This document shows positions 43,516 to 52,856 of a DNA stretch of 57,877 bases, in pieces. The position numbers and the translations under genes are program-made. The notes under the pieces are model-generated. The model was not told where the DNA came from. It worked only from the letters and a program-made list of their open reading frames with translations, and did no database searches. Each line of letters starts with the position of its first letter. The stretch's first letter is position 1. This stretch comes from Bacteroidota bacterium (lineage in GTDB: Bacteria; Bacteroidota; Bacteroidia; JABEUT01): the NCBI GenBank assembly GCA_013288345.1, contig JABDCA010000016.1:1-57877 (forward strand). The letters run 5' to 3'.

Positions 43516-44589
43516 ATGAAAAGGCTTTACCCATTACTTATTTTTTGTGTTGTTGCATGCAACATTGACAAGCAACCCGGTACATGGGCGCCGGTAGGTG
43601 CAGGTGTAAATAACCTGGTATTATCCTTAGCATCTTATAAAAGCGAATTATATGCAGGCGGAAGCTTTACCAGTGCCGGTGGTAAGCAAGCAAACCATAT
43701 AGCCCGTTGGAACGGCAAGGAATGGCACCTGGCGGGCAAAGGCATAAATAAAATAGTGCTTTGTATGACCCAATATAATGGCAAGCTGTTTGTTGGCGGT
43801 GGCTTCGATAGCGCCGGAGGAAACCCTGCTATGGGTATAGCCTGCTGGAACGGCAACGAATGGCAGCCTGTAGGCATGGGTATAAAAGGTACTGTATCGG
43901 CACTTTGTGTATATAATAAGGAACTTTATGCAGCCGGTAAATTTGATACAGTAGATGGTAAATCTGCCCACTCCATTGCCCGCTGGGATGGACAAAAATG
44001 GTCGGATGCAGGCATACGACTCGATTCAGGTAAATACAGTTTTATTTGTGGCCTTGCAGTTTATCATGGCGAACTATATGCCAGTGGTACGTTTACATCG
44101 GTAACAGGTGTAAAAGGCAACAATATATCGCGCTGGGATGGTAAGGAATGGAAACCTGTTGGTCAGGGTATTAGCTACCCTGTTATGGCAATGGCAACCT
44201 ATAAAGACGAACTGTATGTCTGCGGCGTATTTGATACTGCCGGTGGTACACCTGCTAATTATATTGCACGCTGGAACGGCAAAGAATGGTCGCCTGTAGG
44301 TACTGGTGTTGGCAACGGACAATTTGCTTCTATATGGTCGCTTGCTACATACAATGATGCACTTATTGTTGGTGGTTTATTTAAGAGTGCCGGTGCACAG
44401 CAAGCCAATTATATTGCTCAATGGAACGGCACAAGCTGGGATCCTGTGGGCGGTGGAGTTAATTCTCCAGTGCATTCATTAGGGGTTTACAACGACGAAC
44501 TATACGCCGGAGGGCTTTTTGACACCGTAGAAGCCAAGCCTACCAATCATATTGCCCGCTGGAACGGAAAAATCACCACTCAGCGTTGA
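43516..44589 (+). CDS. Lipoprotein of LYAGG/W-N-G repeats, probable beta-propeller
   Basis: About 357 residues starting at the ATG at 43516, which gives a lipoprotein signal with lipobox VVAC. It has seven regular blades of about 46 residues, each with ELYAGGxFxxAGG, HIARWNGKEW and PVGxG. Repeats are much better preserved than in the paralogue at 40209-41234. A TACATTTG promoter-like element lies at 43487-43494. Surface or periplasmic; ligand unknown. Confidence 0.75.
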   Translation: MKRLYPLLIFCVVACNIDKQPGTWAPVGAGVNNLVLSLASYKSELYAGGSFTSAGGKQANHIARWNGKEWHLAGKGINKIVLCMTQYNGKLFVGGGFDSAGGNPAMGIACWNGNEWQPVGMGIKGTVSALCVYNKELYAAGKFDTVDGKSAHSIARWDGQKWSDAGIRLDSGKYSFICGLAVYHGELYASGTFTSVTGVKGNNISRWDGKEWKPVGQGISYPVMAMATYKDELYVCGVFDTAGGTPANYIARWNGKEWSPVGTGVGNGQFASIWSLATYNDALIVGGLFKSAGAQQANYIAQWNGTSWDPVGGGVNSPVHSLGVYNDELYAGGLFDTVEAKPTNHIARWNGKITTQR

Positions 44590-44615
44590 GCTTCTTTTTT
44601 AATTTTTTATCTTCG
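44586..44615 (+). promoter_or_regulatory. Candidate sigma-A promoter for ugd
   Basis: TTG, 19 bases, TATCTTCG fits the Bacteroidota -33/-7 pattern (TTG-N19-TAnnTTTG) with one mismatch, 23 bases before the ugd ATG. The -33 overlaps the end of the upstream gene. Confidence 0.4.
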
Positions 44616-44637
44616 CTACCCCTTTTACTCTAATTAT

Positions 44638-45945
44638 ATGAATATTAGCATTGTAGGAACAGGTTATGTAGGATTAGTTACCGGTACATGTTTTGCCGAA
44701 ACAGGTAACCATGTATTATGTGTAGATATTGACGAAGCCAAGGTTAATACCATGCGCTCGGGCAAAATACCCATTTACGAACCCGATTTAGATGTGCTTT
44801 TTGAGCGAAACCTGAAAGCAGGAAGGTTGCAGTTTACCACACAACTGGAAGAAGCAGTAAAAAAGACCGATGTAATATTTCTGGCACTACCCACTCCACC
44901 TAATGAAGACGGCTCTGCCGATCTTTCGTATATTTTAAAAGTAGCAGACCAGCTTGGCAAATTAATCACATCCTATAAAGTTATTGTAGATAAAAGTACG
45001 GTACCAGTAGGTACTGCAGAAAAGGTAAGAGACGCCATTGCAAAAAATTGCAAGTGCGATTTTGATGTTATATCAAACCCTGAGTTTTTACGTGAAGGTT
45101 TTGCTGTAGATGATTTTATGAAACCAGACCGTGTGGTATTGGGTGTTTCATCTGACAAGGCACGCAAGGTTATGGAAGAATTATATAAACCGTATGTGCG
45201 CCAGGGTAACCCGGTGTATTTTATGGATTTACGTTCGGCTGAGCTTACCAAGTATGCAGCCAATTCATTTTTGGCTACCAAAATTTCATTTATGAATGAG
45301 ATTGCTAACCTATGCGAAAAAGTAGGCGCCGATGTAGATATGGTGCGTATGGGCATAGGCTCTGACCCACGTATCGGCAAGCGCTTTCTGTTCCCTGGCA
45401 TTGGTTACGGTGGTAGTTGCTTCCCAAAGGATGTGAGAGCATTGATACAATCATCAGAAGAAAACAAATACGACTTTAAGATATTGAAATCGGTAGTTGA
45501 TGTTAACGAGCTGCAAAAACATATTCTTATTTCTCGTGTAAAAAAGCACTTCGGAAAGTTAGAAGGATTGAAAATAGCCATGTGGGGCCTTGCCTTTAAA
45601 CCCGATACCGACGATATACGCGAAGCATCGGCACTGGTAATGATAGACGAACTATTGAACAACAAAGCTACCGTTACAGCTTTTGACCCTGCCGCTGCAG
45701 ATAATGTAAAGAAAATTTTAGGCAGTAAAATAACGTATGCTGCCGATGAATACTCAGCATTGGATGGAGCAGATGCATTGATTATCGCTACTGAGTGGAG
45801 CCTGTTCCGTACCCCTGATTTTGAAGAGATAAAAAAACACATGAAAAAGCCGGTAATATTTGATGGAAGGAACCTATACGGAACCGATCAGATGAAAGAA
45901 CTTGGCTTTACCTATTATAGCATTGGCCGAAAAAATATTGTATAA
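44638..45945 (+). CDS. ugd: UDP-glucose 6-dehydrogenase
   Basis: The 435-residue enzyme oxidises UDP-glucose to UDP-glucuronate with two [13 protein letters not shown] is the NAD loop, SNPEFLREG and the RVVLGVSS strand are typical, and [10 protein letters not shown] holds the catalytic Cys. The C-terminal domain has [17 protein letters not shown]. The gene overlaps the UDP-xylose synthase gene by one base (TAATG), so its product is passed directly along the pathway. UDP- rather than GDP-mannose specificity is inferred from this neighbour. Confidence 0.93.
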   Translation: MNISIVGTGYVGLVTGTCFAETGNHVLCVDIDEAKVNTMRSGKIPIYEPDLDVLFERNLKAGRLQFTTQLEEAVKKTDVIFLALPTPPNEDGSADLSYILKVADQLGKLITSYKVIVDKSTVPVGTAEKVRDAIAKNCKCDFDVISNPEFLREGFAVDDFMKPDRVVLGVSSDKARKVMEELYKPYVRQGNPVYFMDLRSAELTKYAANSFLATKISFMNEIANLCEKVGADVDMVRMGIGSDPRIGKRFLFPGIGYGGSCFPKDVRALIQSSEENKYDFKILKSVVDVNELQKHILISRVKKHFGKLEGLKIAMWGLAFKPDTDDIREASALVMIDELLNNKATVTAFDPAAADNVKKILGSKITYAADEYSALDGADALIIATEWSLFRTPDFEEIKKHMKKPVIFDGRNLYGTDQMKELGFTYYSIGRKNIV

Positions 45946-46913
45946 TGAAGAGAGTACTTATTACAGGAGCAGCAGGTTTTTTAGGTTCGCATTTATGCGA
46001 CCGCTTTATTAAAGAAGGGTACCATGTTATTGGAATGGACAATCTTATTACCGGAGACCTGCGTAACATACAGCACCTTTTTAAATTAGAGTATTTTGAA
46101 TTTTACCATCACGATGTTTCTAAATTTGTATTTGTTCCGGGCGACCTGCATTACATCTTGCACTTTGCTTCACCGGCCAGCCCGATAGACTATTTAAAGA
46201 TACCGATACAAACACTTAAAGTAGGTTCATTAGGTACACATAATTTATTGGGCCTTGCCAAGGCAAAAAATGCAAGGATGCTTATTGCCTCTACATCCGA
46301 AGTTTATGGTGATCCTGTGGTACACCCTCAAACAGAAGACTATTGGGGGAATGTAAACCCGGTTGGCCCACGTGGTGTGTATGACGAAGCCAAGCGCTTC
46401 CAGGAAGCAATAACAATGGCGTATCATACCTTCCATAAATTAGAAACACGTATTGTACGTATATTTAATACTTACGGCCCACGCATGAGACTGAATGATG
46501 GCCGTGTATTGCCAACCTTTATAGGCCAGGCTATGCGCAATGAGCCCCTCACCGCTTTTGGTGATGGTAGCCAGACACGTTCTTTCTGTTACGTATCTGA
46601 CCTTGTTGATGGTATATATAAGCTTTTATTAAGCGATTACGCTTACCCGGTTAATATTGGCAACCCTGCAGAAATTACCATAAACGAATTTGGTGAAGAG
46701 ATATTAAGACTCACAGGTAGTAATCAGAAAATAATACACACTGCTTTACCAAAGGATGATCCTAAGCAACGTAAGCCAGACATTACACTGGCTAAAAAAT
46801 TGTTGGGTTGGGAGCCTAAAGTATCTCGTGCTGAAGGTTTGAAAATAACATTAGATTATTTTAAATCGTTATCGCCTGAAGAATTGGCTAAGTCCGCACC
46901 TCGATTCGCATAG
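45945..46913 (+). CDS. uxs: UDP-glucuronate decarboxylase (UDP-xylose synthase)
   Basis: 322 residues of extended [13 protein letters not shown] binds [13 protein letters not shown] and YDEAKR give the catalytic Ser/Thr, Tyr and Lys, and [15 protein letters not shown] with [15 protein letters not shown] is characteristic of UXS. The enzyme converts UDP-glucuronate to UDP-xylose with CO2 release. Translation is coupled to ugd through a TAATG overlap. Xylose could be incorporated by glycosyltransferases elsewhere in the genome. Confidence 0.93.
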   Translation: MKRVLITGAAGFLGSHLCDRFIKEGYHVIGMDNLITGDLRNIQHLFKLEYFEFYHHDVSKFVFVPGDLHYILHFASPASPIDYLKIPIQTLKVGSLGTHNLLGLAKAKNARMLIASTSEVYGDPVVHPQTEDYWGNVNPVGPRGVYDEAKRFQEAITMAYHTFHKLETRIVRIFNTYGPRMRLNDGRVLPTFIGQAMRNEPLTAFGDGSQTRSFCYVSDLVDGIYKLLLSDYAYPVNIGNPAEITINEFGEEILRLTGSNQKIIHTALPKDDPKQRKPDITLAKKLLGWEPKVSRAEGLKITLDYFKSLSPEELAKSAPRFA

Positions 46914-46932
46914 TTAATCGTTTTAAGTTACA

Positions 46933-47601
46933 ATGCACGCTGACCTTATAAATTATCTTACAGGTTTTGTTACTGAAGAGCGCAAAAAACGCTTTGATGA
47001 AATCATACAGAACCGCACCCGCCATGTAAGTATTGCACTAGAAAACATTTTTCAACCACATAATGCCAGCGCTGTATTGCGTTCATGCGATTGCTTTGGT
47101 ATACAGGATGTGCATATTATTGAGAACGAAAATAAATACACCATCAACCCCGATGTTGCCCTTGGTTCTTACAAGTGGCTAACTATGCATAAGTATAACA
47201 AAGCAACCAACAATACTTTGGCATGTATCGAATCATTAAAAGCTAAAGGTTATGCAATTGCAGTTACATCACCACATAAGGATAGCTACACCATTGAAAC
47301 AGTGCCACTCAATAAAAAACTGGCCTTGTTCTTTGGAACAGAGATGCAAGGCATGTCAGACCAACTGGAAAAGAATGCGGAGGTATTTGTAAAAATACCC
47401 ATGATGGGATTTACCGAAAGCTTTAATATATCGGTAGCTGCTGCACTAAGCATGTACACACTTAGCAACCGCCTGCGAAAAGAGAACATAAACTGGGCTT
47501 TAAGCGAAACAGAGAAAGAAGAGATAATGCTTCAATGGTTACGCAATACTATACCTAGGTCTGAGCTATTGGAAAAAGATTTCACAGAAAAGAATAAATA
47601 G
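46933..47601 (+). CDS. trmH: TrmH-family (SpoU) tRNA/rRNA 2'-O-methyltransferase
   Basis: The 222-residue protein has the three SPOUT motifs: NASAVLRSCDCFGI, LFFGTEMQGMSDQL and MGFTESFNISVAAAL. The C-terminal LRKENINWALSETEKEEI matches TrmH, which methylates G18 of tRNA, rather than RlmB. The knot-forming SAM site is intact. It follows uxs by 19 bases and may share its transcript. Confidence 0.88.
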   Translation: MHADLINYLTGFVTEERKKRFDEIIQNRTRHVSIALENIFQPHNASAVLRSCDCFGIQDVHIIENENKYTINPDVALGSYKWLTMHKYNKATNNTLACIESLKAKGYAIAVTSPHKDSYTIETVPLNKKLALFFGTEMQGMSDQLEKNAEVFVKIPMMGFTESFNISVAAALSMYTLSNRLRKENINWALSETEKEEIMLQWLRNTIPRSELLEKDFTEKNK

Positions 47602-47606
47602 AAATC

Positions 47607-48254
47607 ATGAAGAAATCAATTATTCTATCTGTTTTATTTTTCGGGTTAATACTTATGGGAAATGCTCAAACAACAGAAACAAAACTAGAACCCGCAGGTA
47701 TCTTTAAGACAATTGACATTGCCAGACATAACAAGGCGATTGAGCTATTGCAAGGGCAAAATGAAGAAGCTAAAAAACAAATAATGGATTCCATAAAGCA
47801 GAATCCAAATTATTATAACCCGACAGTTTTCTATGAATATTCTAGGCAACTTTTTAATGCAGGACTTAAATATGAGGCCAGCTATTGGTTCTACCTCGCG
47901 CAATTAAGAGCACGGTATGACGCTAATCTTAGTGCTGATAATTCTGCCAAAGGCGAAGTATCTGAACTTAATAATGAATATGGAACACCTATTAACCAAT
48001 ATGCATTTGGAAGCATAGATTCGTTAAAATTAACAGTAAAAAAGGTGATTGACTTTGTTAGTGCCAACAATGAAAACTATGACCATAGGTGGATTAATCT
48101 TTATGGAATGTGGGCATTTCAGGCAAGTTTAAATAAAGATGAAAAGACAAAAGAACTAAGTCGGCCGAAAGATCAATGGCCTGAAATAAAGACCAAAACA
48201 ATAAATGATTATTATAACGGGTTTACGGAAGCATTAAAATCCTTAAATAAGTAA
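47607..48254 (+). CDS. Hypothetical exported protein
   Basis: 215 residues with a signal peptide (LILMGNAQ) and a helical body (IARHNKAIELLQGQNEEAKK, ASYWFYLAQLRARYDANLS, WINLYGMWAFQASLNKDE). The pattern recalls TPR-like or DUF4919-like helical repeats, but I cannot assign a family. Located five bases after trmH. Confidence 0.65.
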   Translation: MKKSIILSVLFFGLILMGNAQTTETKLEPAGIFKTIDIARHNKAIELLQGQNEEAKKQIMDSIKQNPNYYNPTVFYEYSRQLFNAGLKYEASYWFYLAQLRARYDANLSADNSAKGEVSELNNEYGTPINQYAFGSIDSLKLTVKKVIDFVSANNENYDHRWINLYGMWAFQASLNKDEKTKELSRPKDQWPEIKTKTINDYYNGFTEALKSLNK

Positions 48255-48264
48255 CTCCATTAAC

Positions 48265-49437
48265 ATGGAAACGACCGATAAAGTCTACTTTCCCAATCTT
48301 AACGGGTTGCGCTTTTTGCTTGCTGTATTTATTTCTGTTTTCCATACCGACCGTATTAAACTTAAATACGGGCGTGAGAACATTAACAGCATGACGCATA
48401 TGCACTACAAGTTGCCTATTGGCGGCCTTGCTGTAACTACATTCTTTGTACTGAGTGGTTTCCTTATCACCTATCTTTTACTTAAAGAACGGGAGAAGAC
48501 CGGAACGATCAACATGAAAAACTTTTATAAAAGAAGGATACTACGGATATGGCCTTTATATTTTTTCATTGTCCTGTTAGGCTTCGTAGCTTTCCCATAC
48601 CTCGACAGGTTCTTTAGCAATCCTTATTCAGAGGTAGTGCACACCCACTTCTGGTTAAAGTTCATCGGTTCACTCTTCTTTCTTCCTCCATATTTTTTCA
48701 CATCTTCTCACCTACCCCAAACTATTGGCCCTTTGTGGTCCATACGAGTGGAAGAAGCTTTTTATATGTGCTGGCCATTATTATTGATCAGGACAAAGAA
48801 CTATATGAAATTATTTCTGGGACTGATAATTGGCCTTGTAGTAATTCGCGTAGGGGTAGATATTGCAGTTCTTGTAATTAAGCCAGCAGTATGGACTATT
48901 CCTAATGTAATGCTATTGGTTTTAAAGCAAACCCTGTTCGATTATCGCTTTAGCAGCATGGCCATTGGCGCAATAGGTGCCTATATACTTGCTTTCAAAA
49001 AAGAGAAGATCTTGTCGTTCATTTACAGGAAAGATATTCAGCTTGCAGTATATGCTACCACTTTACTTATGCTGATATTCGACGCGTATATACCTTTTAT
49101 ATATTCTGAAGTGTTCTCTGTTTTATTTTGCATTATAATATTAAATCTTGCTACAAACGCAAATACGATTGTAAACTTAAACTACAAATGGATGGACTAT
49201 TTAGGCAAGGCTGCTTTTGGTATTTATTTATATAACGCTTTTACCCGTGTTATTTGCCTCGAATGGGTTGAACACTTGTATGGCAGAGAAATATCGGGTT
49301 GGCAAATGGAAACTCTGCTCTTTACATCTGCTTTAGCTTTAACTATAATACTGGCTATTCTATCCTATGAGTTTCTGGAAAAACCATTTTTGAAACTCAA
49401 GAAAAGATTTACTATCATACCCACCGAACAGGTATAG
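48265..49437 (+). CDS. Acyltransferase 3 family membrane protein (OafA-like)
   Basis: The 390-residue protein has about ten membrane helices. NLNGLRFLLAVFISVFH near the N-terminus carries the conserved Arg and His, followed by FFVLSGFLITYLL, RRILRIWPLYF and the SIRVEEAFYMCWP segment. Such enzymes O-acetylate sugars of surface glycans using acetyl groups brought across the membrane. Its glycan target is unknown; the ugd/uxs genes nearby are compatible with surface polysaccharide. Confidence 0.87.
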   Translation: METTDKVYFPNLNGLRFLLAVFISVFHTDRIKLKYGRENINSMTHMHYKLPIGGLAVTTFFVLSGFLITYLLLKEREKTGTINMKNFYKRRILRIWPLYFFIVLLGFVAFPYLDRFFSNPYSEVVHTHFWLKFIGSLFFLPPYFFTSSHLPQTIGPLWSIRVEEAFYMCWPLLLIRTKNYMKLFLGLIIGLVVIRVGVDIAVLVIKPAVWTIPNVMLLVLKQTLFDYRFSSMAIGAIGAYILAFKKEKILSFIYRKDIQLAVYATTLLMLIFDAYIPFIYSEVFSVLFCIIILNLATNANTIVNLNYKWMDYLGKAAFGIYLYNAFTRVICLEWVEHLYGREISGWQMETLLFTSALALTIILAILSYEFLEKPFLKLKKRFTIIPTEQV

Positions 49438-49509
49438 TGGGGCATTTGCCACATATATATGTAATGAATTTAGAAATTCATACATTTACCTTATAAATAC
49501 ATTAAGCCA

Positions 49510-49824
49510 ATGGATACCAAATTCAACTCCTTCAAAGAATTCTACCCATTTTACCTTCAGCAACATTCTGAGGTTGTATGCCGTAGCCTACATTTTATAG
49601 GTACCTTAATGGGTTTAATATTCCTCATTTTCTCATTAACTACATTCGACAATAAATGGTGGGCATTTGCATCGCCTTTGTTTGGCTATGGCTTGGGCTT
49701 TATAGGGCATTTCTTTTTTGAGCACAACAGGCCTGCAACATTCAAAAATCCTTTTTACAGCTTTGGCGCCGATATACTTATGTTCTTCCAATTACTTACC
49801 GGAAAAATAAAGTTCAAAAGCTAA
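49510..49824 (+). CDS. Mpo1-like (DUF962) membrane protein
   Basis: 104 residues with two or three helices and the conserved His set QQHSEVV, LHFIGT and GHFFFEHNRPATF. DUF962/Mpo1 in yeast is an iron dioxygenase that removes one carbon from 2-hydroxy fatty acids. A small TGAATTT/AAATTCA hairpin lies at 49465-49480. The substrate in bacteria is not established. Confidence 0.82.
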   Translation: MDTKFNSFKEFYPFYLQQHSEVVCRSLHFIGTLMGLIFLIFSLTTFDNKWWAFASPLFGYGLGFIGHFFFEHNRPATFKNPFYSFGADILMFFQLLTGKIKFKS

Positions 49825-49863
49825 AGCTTCCTTAACAAACACAAAACCCCTTAAACTAGAATT

Positions 49864-50637
49864 ATGGAAACACTGCAAAAGAACGGAAGACGCAACTTCC
49901 TTAAAAACTCATTATTGTTAACCGCAACAGGGTTAATAGCTCCTTTTGTGCTTAAAGCAAAAGGAAATAATAATATGACCACTCCTAGTAACGAGACTAT
50001 TTTGCCCGATGGTGGCCCATTTACCCTGCCACCCCTGCCCTACGACTACAATGCACTCGAACCTCATATTGATGCCATGACCATGCAGATACACCACGAC
50101 AGACACCATGCTGCATATGTAACCAACCTGAACAAAGCCGTTGCAGAAAACAATTTGGGAAGTAATGTTATGGGCCCGCTTGCTTTAGATGATCTGATAA
50201 AAGACATATCTAAGTACCCGGCAGCTATACGTAATAATGGTGGTGGCCATTGGAACCACTCATTTTTCTGGACACTTATGAAACCAAATGGCGGCGGACA
50301 ACCTACCGGTAAACTAGGCGATGCCATAAAAAGCACATTCGGTTCTTTTGATGATTTTAAAACCAAGTTCAATGAAGCTGGCGCAAAGCGTTTTGGTTCG
50401 GGCTGGGCATGGCTGTATATAAACAAAGATGGAAAGCTTGATATTGGTTCTTCGCCTAACCAGGATAATCCGTTGATGGATATAAGCGATATTAAAGGCA
50501 CTCCTGTATTAGCGCTCGATGTTTGGGAACATGCATATTACCTGAAGTACCAAAACAAACGTGCCGATTATATCACCGCCTGGTGGAATTTGGTTAACTG
50601 GGATCAGGCTAACAAGAACTTTGATAGCTTAAAATAA
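49864..50637 (+). CDS. sodA: Fe/Mn superoxide dismutase with Tat-like export signal
   Basis: 257 residues: an extension of about 50 residues with [10 protein letters not shown] followed by [14 protein letters not shown] is a twin-arginine signal, then the SOD fold. Metal ligands are His in [12 protein letters not shown], His in HWNHSFFW, and Asp/His in [10 protein letters not shown]. The enzyme dismutates superoxide; here it probably acts in the periplasm. Metal preference (Mn, Fe or either) cannot be decided, although the [17 protein letters not shown] pattern is Mn-type. A strong terminator follows. Confidence 0.92.
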   Translation: METLQKNGRRNFLKNSLLLTATGLIAPFVLKAKGNNNMTTPSNETILPDGGPFTLPPLPYDYNALEPHIDAMTMQIHHDRHHAAYVTNLNKAVAENNLGSNVMGPLALDDLIKDISKYPAAIRNNGGGHWNHSFFWTLMKPNGGGQPTGKLGDAIKSTFGSFDDFKTKFNEAGAKRFGSGWAWLYINKDGKLDIGSSPNQDNPLMDISDIKGTPVLALDVWEHAYYLKYQNKRADYITAWWNLVNWDQANKNFDSLK

Positions 50638-50658
50638 TATACCGTTAGTACAAAAAGG

Positions 50659-50687
50659 AAAATCCCGCATTCCTGCGGGATTTTTTT
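50659..50687 (+). terminator. Rho-independent terminator after sod
   Basis: AAAATCCCGCA, loop TTCC, TGCGGGATTTT plus a T-run, 22 bases after the SOD stop codon. Confidence 0.88.
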
Positions 50688-50735
50688 GTCTTTGTTGCTT
50701 CCTCAAACAACAAGAGACATACAAGGTGAAGTTCA

Positions 50736-52331
50736 CTACCCTTTAATAAACTTCACTACTTGTGTATTGTTACCTGATGTAATTTTCACAAAATACATGC
50801 CCACTGAAAGATTATTGCAGGAGAATTGGTATTGCTTATCGATACTTTCAAACATGTTTACTACTCTTCCGGTAATATCGTATACTGTTATCAAGCGTGG
50901 TCTTTCGTCAGCAAACAAAAAAGTCGCATAGTATGTAGCCGGATTAGGATATACCTTAACATTCGCTATGCTGTTTTCATTTTCATTTATTCCCAATACC
51001 TGACAAGCTACGCTTATGCTTCCTCCTCTTGCAAATGAATGTGGATAGCTTGTTGTTGAAGAGGCGCGGCCAACAATAGTAGGCGGGTTTGTAACAGTGA
51101 AAACAATATTACTATCGGTTACGCCTGCTTTTGTTTGGTTACAGCCTGAATTACCTGTTGAATCGGTTTTGATCATATAAAGGTCTTTCTTGCCGAATGG
51201 GCCAATATCTGCCTGGCCGCCCACTAAATAACCACCATCATTTGCAAGCTCAACTACATTTCCTGCACCGCCATTGCTACCATAATATTCACTCCACACA
51301 ACAGATCCCGCACCATCAGTTCGAATTAATAATATGTTCGATCCGGTTAATGATTGCCCCGAAATAACATACCCTCCATCGTTTGTTTGCCTGACACCAT
51401 GCGATCCATTTCCATCGTAAACCTTAGACCACTGTATATTACCGTTGACATCTATTTTTAATAAAAAAACACCTTTCTTGCTACTGGCGTTAATTGGCCC
51501 TGTTAGTATATATCCTCCATCTTTTGTGGCTTGCAGGCAATGCCCGAATGCTACTTCATTCTTAGTTGTTCCATACGTTTTCGACCATTGCAAATTTCCA
51601 TTGGCATCTGTTTTAACCAAATAAATATCTTGCCCGCCGGCTCCAAAACTAGTAGTGTAGCCAGCAGCAAGGTATCCTCCATCGGCTGACTGAAGAATAT
51701 GATAAAACCATTCAACACCAGCACCTGCAGAGTGGCCGTAGTACTTTGACCAAATAGTATCTCCTGTAGCAGAATCGATCTTTGTTAAAAAACCATTCTT
51801 TGGCGATAAATAACCACCAACTAAAGTTATATAACCACCGGCCATAAAATTACCGTCGTTGCACTGTATAACTGGGTATGGGTCGCAATCAACCGGGAAA
51901 AACTTTACCCATTTTACGTTCCCATGATTATCAATTCGGGCAATGTTACCGCCTTCATTAGTATCCCCGCACACACTTTTACCTCCGCCACAAAAAGCTC
52001 CGCCATCGCTAACCGGAGCAATGTCATTTATATATTGCTGGTCGCATTTTCCGCCACCGGTTGTATCACTAAAGGCAGATGTCCATAAAGTATCACCATA
52101 CTGATCGGTTCGCACCACCCACGACCTAACCCATGGCCCCGGAAGACTTGTAGTTAGCGCACCAAAAAGATATCCGCCATCAGATGTCTTGTGTAAATCG
52201 TAAGCATAATCTTCACCGGGGCCACCCATATATTCCTGAAACATGGTTGTTTGTGAAAAAGATATTATAGGCAATAGGATTACAGTTACTATAATGCCGA
52301 TTTTTTTTACAAAATGTAGAATTGTATTCAT
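50736..52331 (-). CDS. T9SS-secreted DGGY-repeat (beta-propeller-like) protein (1)
   Basis: 531 residues: signal peptide (ISFSQ), then about eight repeats of around 50 residues built on TxDGGYxxxG and a following KTDxxGNxxWSKxYG strand. A Cys-containing cap (GCNQTKAG, SVACQVLG) and a C-terminal T9SS type A domain (VYPNPATYYATFLF to VKFIKG) complete it. Exported through the type IX system and probably surface-bound. Paralogue of the protein at 52857-54437. Both genes carry the same putative ECF promoter. Ligand or enzymatic activity is unknown. Confidence 0.85.
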   Translation of the reverse strand: MNTILHFVKKIGIIVTVILLPIISFSQTTMFQEYMGGPGEDYAYDLHKTSDGGYLFGALTTSLPGPWVRSWVVRTDQYGDTLWTSAFSDTTGGGKCDQQYINDIAPVSDGGAFCGGGKSVCGDTNEGGNIARIDNHGNVKWVKFFPVDCDPYPVIQCNDGNFMAGGYITLVGGYLSPKNGFLTKIDSATGDTIWSKYYGHSAGAGVEWFYHILQSADGGYLAAGYTTSFGAGGQDIYLVKTDANGNLQWSKTYGTTKNEVAFGHCLQATKDGGYILTGPINASSKKGVFLLKIDVNGNIQWSKVYDGNGSHGVRQTNDGGYVISGQSLTGSNILLIRTDGAGSVVWSEYYGSNGGAGNVVELANDGGYLVGGQADIGPFGKKDLYMIKTDSTGNSGCNQTKAGVTDSNIVFTVTNPPTIVGRASSTTSYPHSFARGGSISVACQVLGINENENSIANVKVYPNPATYYATFLFADERPRLITVYDITGRVVNMFESIDKQYQFSCNNLSVGMYFVKITSGNNTQVVKFIKG

Positions 52332-52478
52332 ATGATCTATTTTATATTGTTTTGCTATTACATTAAATCTTTACCCTTTAGAATCAGGCTCCTTCTTTTC
52401 ATCATTCTAAGAATCCATATTATAATAAGTAAAGGCATTGTATTTCGTCTTTAAGGTTTAAAACTCCCTTCATAAGGA

Positions 52479-52507
52479 AAAACGAAGCAAGTTTTAAGAA
52501 TGTTGGG
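52479..52507 (-). promoter_or_regulatory. Putative ECF promoter A (T9SS repeat protein 1)
   Basis: On the minus strand: CCCAACATT (52507-52499), 12 bases, TTCGTTTT (52486-52479). The AAC and CGT cores are typical of ECF -35 and -10 elements. The predicted transcript has a leader of about 140 bases before the ATG at 52331. Identical spacing is seen at 54478-54506 and 57833-57861. Confidence 0.65.
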
Positions 52508-52560
52508 TGGGAAGGAAAATATTTTTTTGAAGCAGTTAAAGCTTATTATGGAAATTGAAT

Positions 52561-52601
52561 AAAAAAGGCTGCTACAACAACATAGTTGCTGCATCAGCCT
52601 T
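52561..52601 (-). terminator. Rho-independent terminator after the 46-residue peptide gene
   Basis: On the minus strand, AAGGCTGATGCAGCAAC pairs (14 of 17) with GTTGTTGTAGCAGCCTT, followed by a T-run, 20 bases after the peptide's stop codon. Confidence 0.75.
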
Positions 52602-52620
52602 ATCAAACCAAACTAACCCT

Positions 52621-52761
52621 TTACGACACCAGGATACAAACAACTACAGAAACAACTGCTACTATAAAAAGCCAGAAAACAAGCCCTGTGTTATCTGTAT
52701 TCTCATAGTCGAAGCTTTTTTTCATCTTATATCCCAGTTTACCTTTATATGTATGTTCCAT
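52621..52761 (-). CDS. Small single-pass membrane protein, 46 residues
   Basis: A 47-codon frame, ATG to TAA, gives a charged N-terminus (MEHTYKGKLGYKMKKSFDYE), a short DNTG turn and a C-terminal helix (LVFWLFIVAVVSVVVCILV). No Shine-Dalgarno sequence is evident (A/T-rich leader). A good terminator directly follows, which supports a real transcription unit. No family recognised. It lies between two ECF-promoted T9SS genes. Confidence 0.6.
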   Translation of the reverse strand: MEHTYKGKLGYKMKKSFDYENTDNTGLVFWLFIVAVVSVVVCILVS

Positions 52762-52856
52762 TTGTATTAGTATTTAAATCTTCACTCTATTTTATAAGAC
52801 GCGATTACAAAGAAGATGGTTGCATTGGAACCAACGTTTTATTAAAAATAGGTTAC

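Noticed and set aside
49465..49480. TGAATTT-AG-AAATTCA dyad before the Mpo1-like gene as an operator
   Set aside because: Short and A/T-rich in an A/T-rich genome; likely by chance, so it is only mentioned in the gene entry.
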